Assembly: GCA_937864975.1 (NCBI GenBank)
Contig: CALMDI010000625.1
Span: 1 to 8,758 of the forward strand
Direction: 5' to 3'
DNA from: an uncultured Chloroflexota bacterium
GTDB taxonomy: Bacteria > Chloroflexota > Anaerolineae > Aggregatilineales > Phototrophicaceae
Length of the DNA: 8,758 nucleotides
Shown: positions 7,201 to 8,758 of the stretch, piece by piece
Position numbering within the stretch: position 1 is the first letter of the stretch
How the letters are laid out: each line of letters begins with the position of its first letter
Notes under the pieces: model-generated
What the model saw: only the letters and a program-made list of their open reading frames with translations
The model's database searches: none
Told to the model about the DNA's origin: nothing
Made by a program: the position numbers and the translations under genes

Positions 7201-7857
7201 ATATTCCGCGGGGTCATTCGGGTCGGCGGTTGGCGCGGGCGCTGCGTCCGCCGTCGAGCGCGCCTGCGGCTGATCCTCGACCAGACTCGCCAGCGCGATC
7301 AGCTCGCTCATGCTGAAGCTGTCTTCGTCGTCCTCGTCGTGCAGGAGCGCGGGAGCGATCAGGTCGTCGCCGTTGCGTGCTGCCGCGCTCGATTCTGGAC
7401 CGAACGGCAGCCCGGCGCTCTCCGCGATCAATGCATCCAGCGTCGCCTGCGGCGCGGCGCCGCCGGGAACGTCGTCAAAGGGCAGCGACGCATCCCTGGC
7501 AGCCGCATCCATCCCGTCCGCCGACGCTTCGTTTTCGAGCGGCGCGGTGGCGGTATCCGGCTGAAGCCCGCCTTCAGGCGAGCGCGAGATTTCAATTTCG
7601 TCGTCGGGGCGGAACGTCGTGTCCTCCGGTCGCGGAAGGTGCCAGATTCCCGCATCGTCGGGCACGATATCGAGGTCTTGAGGCAGCGCGGGCACTCGCC
7701 AGCCGCCGGTTTGCTCCTCCGCTTGGGCGGGTACCCGCCAGCCGGACGTTTCATCGCTCGTGGTCGGCGCGTGCCAGCCGCCGGAGGGCGCTCGCATACG
7801 CGGGTCGGGCTTCGGAGAGTCGTCCTGAGGACGGTTGCGGGAAGGGCGGTCGCTCAT
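4018..7857 (-). CDS. Bifunctional class A penicillin-binding protein (transglycosylase/transpeptidase) with long cytoplasmic arm
   Basis: This 1279-residue frame encodes a peptidoglycan glycosyltransferase plus transpeptidase of the PBP1A type. Residues 1-470 are a Pro/Asp/Glu-rich soluble arm. One transmembrane helix spans about 473-499. The GT51 domain has ATENERYY with catalytic E565, GASTITQQIARN, and a RK..E...KNFILELYLNEFFFGN block. The transpeptidase has SSIK (catalytic S867, K870), SYN (931-933) and KTGTT (1063-1067), so both active sites look intact. Class A PBPs normally have a cytoplasmic tail of tens of residues, so this arm is exceptional. The PBP-like part appears to end in QNQPPPPAS near residue 1167, after which a PD40-like fragment follows in frame. 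The ATG at 7857 is supported by AAGGA nine bases upstream. The 3' end overlaps mutS2 by 82 bases in convergent orientation. The PP2C gene lies upstream in the same direction, a pairing seen in envelope signalling clusters. Confidence 0.93.
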   Translation of the reverse strand: MSDRPSRNRPQDDSPKPDPRMRAPSGGWHAPTTSDETSGWRVPAQAEEQTGGWRVPALPQDLDIVPDDAGIWHLPRPEDTTFRPDDEIEISRSPEGGLQPDTATAPLENEASADGMDAAARDASLPFDDVPGGAAPQATLDALIAESAGLPFGPESSAAARNGDDLIAPALLHDEDDEDSFSMSELIALASLVEDQPQARSTADAAPAPTADPNDPAEYARRQLERLSAEQPQPAATTTAPEAAEAPAASEPSAAELVEAGQASLAKKYHETEEKVRGLRRQYRNGQLTRDQLQTELRRLMVLDDDNVWWMLGVETDTWYKFSNGQWLPETPPALAAEQEVDTGMDTMPSAPMLPGDRTVATSAINLPDEYMPLPRSVPVRDPDYTLPGAAGFRLPPVPNDLGVTQPVRSQPTIPNAAVSGETVASAPADLGTQPGVPAPREDVAPPSYDLRSKASPTYDQVLKQKRQSMGRLLAILAIVGVALLFLLGACGIVGGIAYYSSLSGPYQDEIAALANYQPEFQTARILDAEGNMIAELTSRDGGARQKIALRDVSPFLIHAVLATENERYYDDPGWDAIAIGRAIAQNAVSGQIESGASTITQQIARNLILHDTTVSTERKLQEIVIASEIAQRYDKNFILELYLNEFFFGNRSYGVEAASQFYFGKSAADLNMAESAMIAGMLQAPATYDPVVNSEAAFDRMETVLRLMRDVGCIQFQHEPYLGEPFCIGDAQIRIGPGGDIVGGTVLVERALVETRSFRPREYTIQYPHFVNFVQAQIEQSFGTAEMYRRGFTIRTTLIPRIQDAAQNALAQNVSAASGSGLDTGAVLVADPTTGAIRAMVGSPDFNNESIDGQVNNVLTWQQPGSSIKPIVYTAALEGIDRGGRLDYMTAASILWDVPTTYNTQPPYQPLNYDRRFRGPVSVRSALQNSYNVPAVKAFEFIGVDKFRDMASRMGLRFLDDATFGLSSALGSNEIRLYDHVQAYGVLANGGRHVPLYTITSITDSDGNQVEIPPRPEPVQVISPQVAYVMDSILTDNEARAAAFGTNSGLSIPGYEGLVAAKTGTTNDNRDLWTMGFTSNMVVGVWTGRVDNQATTATTALAAIPIWNEVMRSALQGNTPAAFPDPGGIVAAQICADTGTVYDPAQGCTGTRTELFLQNQPPPPASHHLWTGGSEAGEPQLSSARSRKITGIGQATLSAISPDGKFIAYTNTTGGKQSLWLRQLSTETNVQLIAPQDENFYGLKFSHSGEYLYFSREQLNLFRIPTLGGAPTTLLTSG

Positions 7858-7866
7858 GCGCCGTGT

Positions 7867-7871
7867 TCCTT
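7867..7871 (-). promoter_or_regulatory. Ribosome binding site of the PBP gene
   Basis: Read on the minus strand, AAGGA sits nine bases before the ATG at 7857 and supports that start over any internal Met. Confidence 0.65.
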
Positions 7872-7872
7872 A

Positions 7873-7882
7873 CAAACGTTTG
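7873..7882. promoter_or_regulatory. CAAACGTTTG palindrome, possible operator of the PBP gene
   Basis: This is a perfect 10-base palindrome between the predicted -10 and the ribosome binding site of the PBP gene, about 14-24 bases after the expected transcript start. The AAACGTTT core with central CG matches the core of LacI/PurR-family operators. The symmetry does not extend outward without mismatch, and no regulator gene is in the window, so operator function is only a possibility. Confidence 0.35.
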
Positions 7883-7902
7883 AATGATTTTAACATCAAC
7901 GC

Positions 7903-7910
7903 ATTATACA
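7903..7910 (-). promoter_or_regulatory. -10 element of a likely PBP promoter
   Basis: On the minus strand this reads TGTATAAT: a consensus TATAAT hexamer with TG directly before it. No good -35 hexamer is present at 16-18 bases spacing. The distance to the PBP ATG predicts a leader of about 40 bases. It suggests the PBP can be transcribed independently of the upstream PP2C gene. Confidence 0.5.
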
Positions 7911-7938
7911 CGAGTTCGCACCCCCCGCCGTTCCGCAG

Positions 7939-7954
7939 CGCCCCTCATGGGGCG
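7939..7954. other. Short GC-rich inverted repeat upstream of the PBP promoter
   Basis: CGCCCC (7939-7944) pairs with GGGGCG (7949-7954) around a 4-base loop TCAT. It lies just upstream of where the -35 region of the PBP promoter would be. There is no T-tract on either side. The function is unknown and it may be chance. Confidence 0.3.
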
Positions 7955-8060
7955 ATATTGCAGAACTGGATTATCCGGCACTTCGGAGCTGAATCGAATG
8001 ATTCGGTACGGTGTGAATTTGGGTTGCTGGGTGTGTCTGCTGGGCGGGTATCAATGGTAG

Positions 8061-8098
8061 GAGCGAGCGGCTCGCTCGCTCGCCCTGATTGCTCAGGG
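8061..8098. terminator. Two adjacent hairpins downstream of the PP2C gene, possible terminator without T-tract
   Basis: Transcripts of the PP2C gene (minus strand, stop at 8135) meet first a 6-base perfect stem, CCCTGA with TCAGGG (8083-8098), closed by a GCAA loop of the GNRA type. They then meet an 8-base perfect stem, GAGCGAGC with GCTCGCTC (8061-8081), with a 5-base loop. No T-run follows either, so this is not a classical intrinsic terminator. The pair may end or protect the PP2C message. Confidence 0.35.
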
Positions 8099-8134
8099 GA
8101 ACGTTGCTAGTCCGCAATTGCCCACGTCCCCGCC

Positions 8135-8758
8135 TCACTCGTCGGACTTCGAGTCGCCGCGCACTGTATCTTCGAGCGCTTCGTCGTCATCGGCATCGTA
8201 ACCATCATTCGCATACAGATCGGAGTCGTCAATGCGCGGCACTTCGATGGTATCCGTTGCCGAGAACCGCTGTCCGTCGGACGCTTCGGGGCTTTTAATC
8301 GTATCGTCGAGGTTGATCAGGCGGGCGAAGGACTCTTTGAGGATGAGCGTGTCGTCGTTGTGGATGCCATGATACGGGCGCTCTGGAACGGCGTTGGGAT
8401 CGCCTTCCACCAGAACGACGACCACGCTGACGTTGTCTTCTGCTCCGCGGTCGTTGGTCAGCGCGATCAGCTGCTCGCTGATCGTCTCAGGGTCGTCCGA
8501 GTTCAGCGCGACTTCGGCAATCTCCGCCGACTTGACGTGCCGCGTCAGCCCGTCCGAACACAGGACAAGGCGATCCCCGGAGCGCATTCGCGTGTAATAC
8601 AGATCGACGTCGATATCGTCGGTCTGCCCGAGCGCGCGGTACAGCACGTTCCGCATCGGGTGGTCTTCCGCCTGCTCCTGCGTGATGTGCCCGGCGGCAA
8701 CCAGCGCTTCGACAAAGCTGTGGTCGGCGGTAATCTGCGTGATCGTGTGGTCGCGCTC
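8135..8758 (-). CDS. PP2C-type (PPM) serine/threonine phosphatase, 5' end cut off by the window
   Basis: The frame runs to the last base of the window, so the N-terminus, with the first metal-binding motifs, lies outside; 207 residues are visible. Counting from the first visible codon, the typical bacterial Stp/PrpC blocks are present: ITADHSFVEALVAAG (9-23) followed by HPMRNVLYRALG, then GDRLVLCSDGLTRHV with metal-binding D69, and GAEDNVSVVVV with D108-N109. The enzyme would remove phosphate from Ser/Thr in the cytoplasm, usually opposing PknB-type kinases that regulate cell-wall synthesis. That fits the PBP gene lying downstream in the same direction, 277 bases away. After the catalytic domain (about residue 120) comes an acidic tail of about 88 residues with four Asp-Thr-hydrophobic motifs, at T137, T153, T170 and T198. 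The Met that follows the HP of the second block is internal, not the start. Family identification is secure. Confidence 0.93.
   Translation of the reverse strand, partial: ERDHTITQITADHSFVEALVAAGHITQEQAEDHPMRNVLYRALGQTDDIDVDLYYTRMRSGDRLVLCSDGLTRHVKSAEIAEVALNSDDPETISEQLIALTNDRGAEDNVSVVVVLVEGDPNAVPERPYHGIHNDDTLILKESFARLINLDDTIKSPEASDGQRFSATDTIEVPRIDDSDLYANDGYDADDDEALEDTVRGDSKSDE

Larger units (their letters stand above)
7858..8134. other. 277-base intergenic region between PP2C and PBP genes
   Basis: This stretch holds the PBP ribosome binding site, the palindrome, the -10 element and three hairpins listed separately. Short open frames on the plus strand here have no recognisable family or ribosome binding site. 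I see no further gene. Confidence 0.5.

Noticed and set aside
6976..7887. Plus-strand frame of about 300 codons opposite the PBP N-terminus
   Set aside because: It is Arg/Gly-rich with no domain, and mirrors the Ala/Pro/Asp-rich PBP arm.
7921..7926. Run of C as a terminator or slippage tract
   Set aside because: It is six bases only, with no stem in front of it, and intrinsic terminators need T rather than C.
1..8758. CRISPR array, tRNA, rRNA, insertion sequence or integrase
   Set aside because: I saw no regularly spaced repeats, no cloverleaf-like segments, no transposase or integrase motifs, and no terminal inverted repeats or target duplications around the composition breaks.

Overview
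The window carries one cut gene at each end and four genes or gene-like frames between them. It looks like a metagenomic or draft contig, with signs of joins between unrelated DNA. From left to right: (1) positions 2-859 (+) are the 3' part of a very GC-rich FGE-sulfatase (SUMF1-like) domain gene. (2) Positions about 1020-1585 (+) are an AT-richer toxin-antitoxin-like pair, a short possible antitoxin followed by a VapC-type PIN ribonuclease with a 4-base overlap. (3) Positions 1709-4099 (+) are mutS2, behind a good sigma70-type promoter. (4) Positions 4018-7857 (-) are a bifunctional class A penicillin-binding protein (PBP) with an unusually long cytoplasmic N-terminus and an odd C-terminus. 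(5) Positions 8135-8758 (-) are the 3' part of a PP2C-type serine/threonine phosphatase gene, lying upstream of the PBP in the same direction.

The mutS2, PBP and PP2C part looks like one bacterial genome. My best guess is Chloroflexota (Anaerolineae-like), because the soluble N-terminal module of the PBP (an NGQLT-type helix followed by WWM and WY...W residues) resembles modules I associate with that phylum. This is from memory and only moderately secure. The left GC-rich gene has different composition (42 of 60 bases are G/C at 661-720, against 27 of 60 at 1261-1320) and may come from another lineage.

Functionally, the right half is a cell-envelope and signalling neighbourhood. The PP2C would reverse serine/threonine phosphorylation, and the PBP polymerises and cross-links peptidoglycan. 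The PBP's roughly 470-residue cytoplasmic arm is a plausible target of such signalling. MutS2 and the toxin-antitoxin pair are unrelated housekeeping and accessory functions.

The most notable structure is at 4018-4356. About 90 codons of a TolB/PD40 beta-propeller-like sequence, of a type I associate with Acidobacteria, are fused in frame to the PBP C-terminus. They run antisense into the 3' end of mutS2, whose normal last residues have been replaced. The mutS2 join falls in a short stretch around GGCGCGCC that makes sense for both parents. This is either a real microhomology-mediated recombination or an assembly chimera, and the sequence alone cannot decide which. I found no convincing new defence or mobile system, CRISPR array, tRNA or rRNA.
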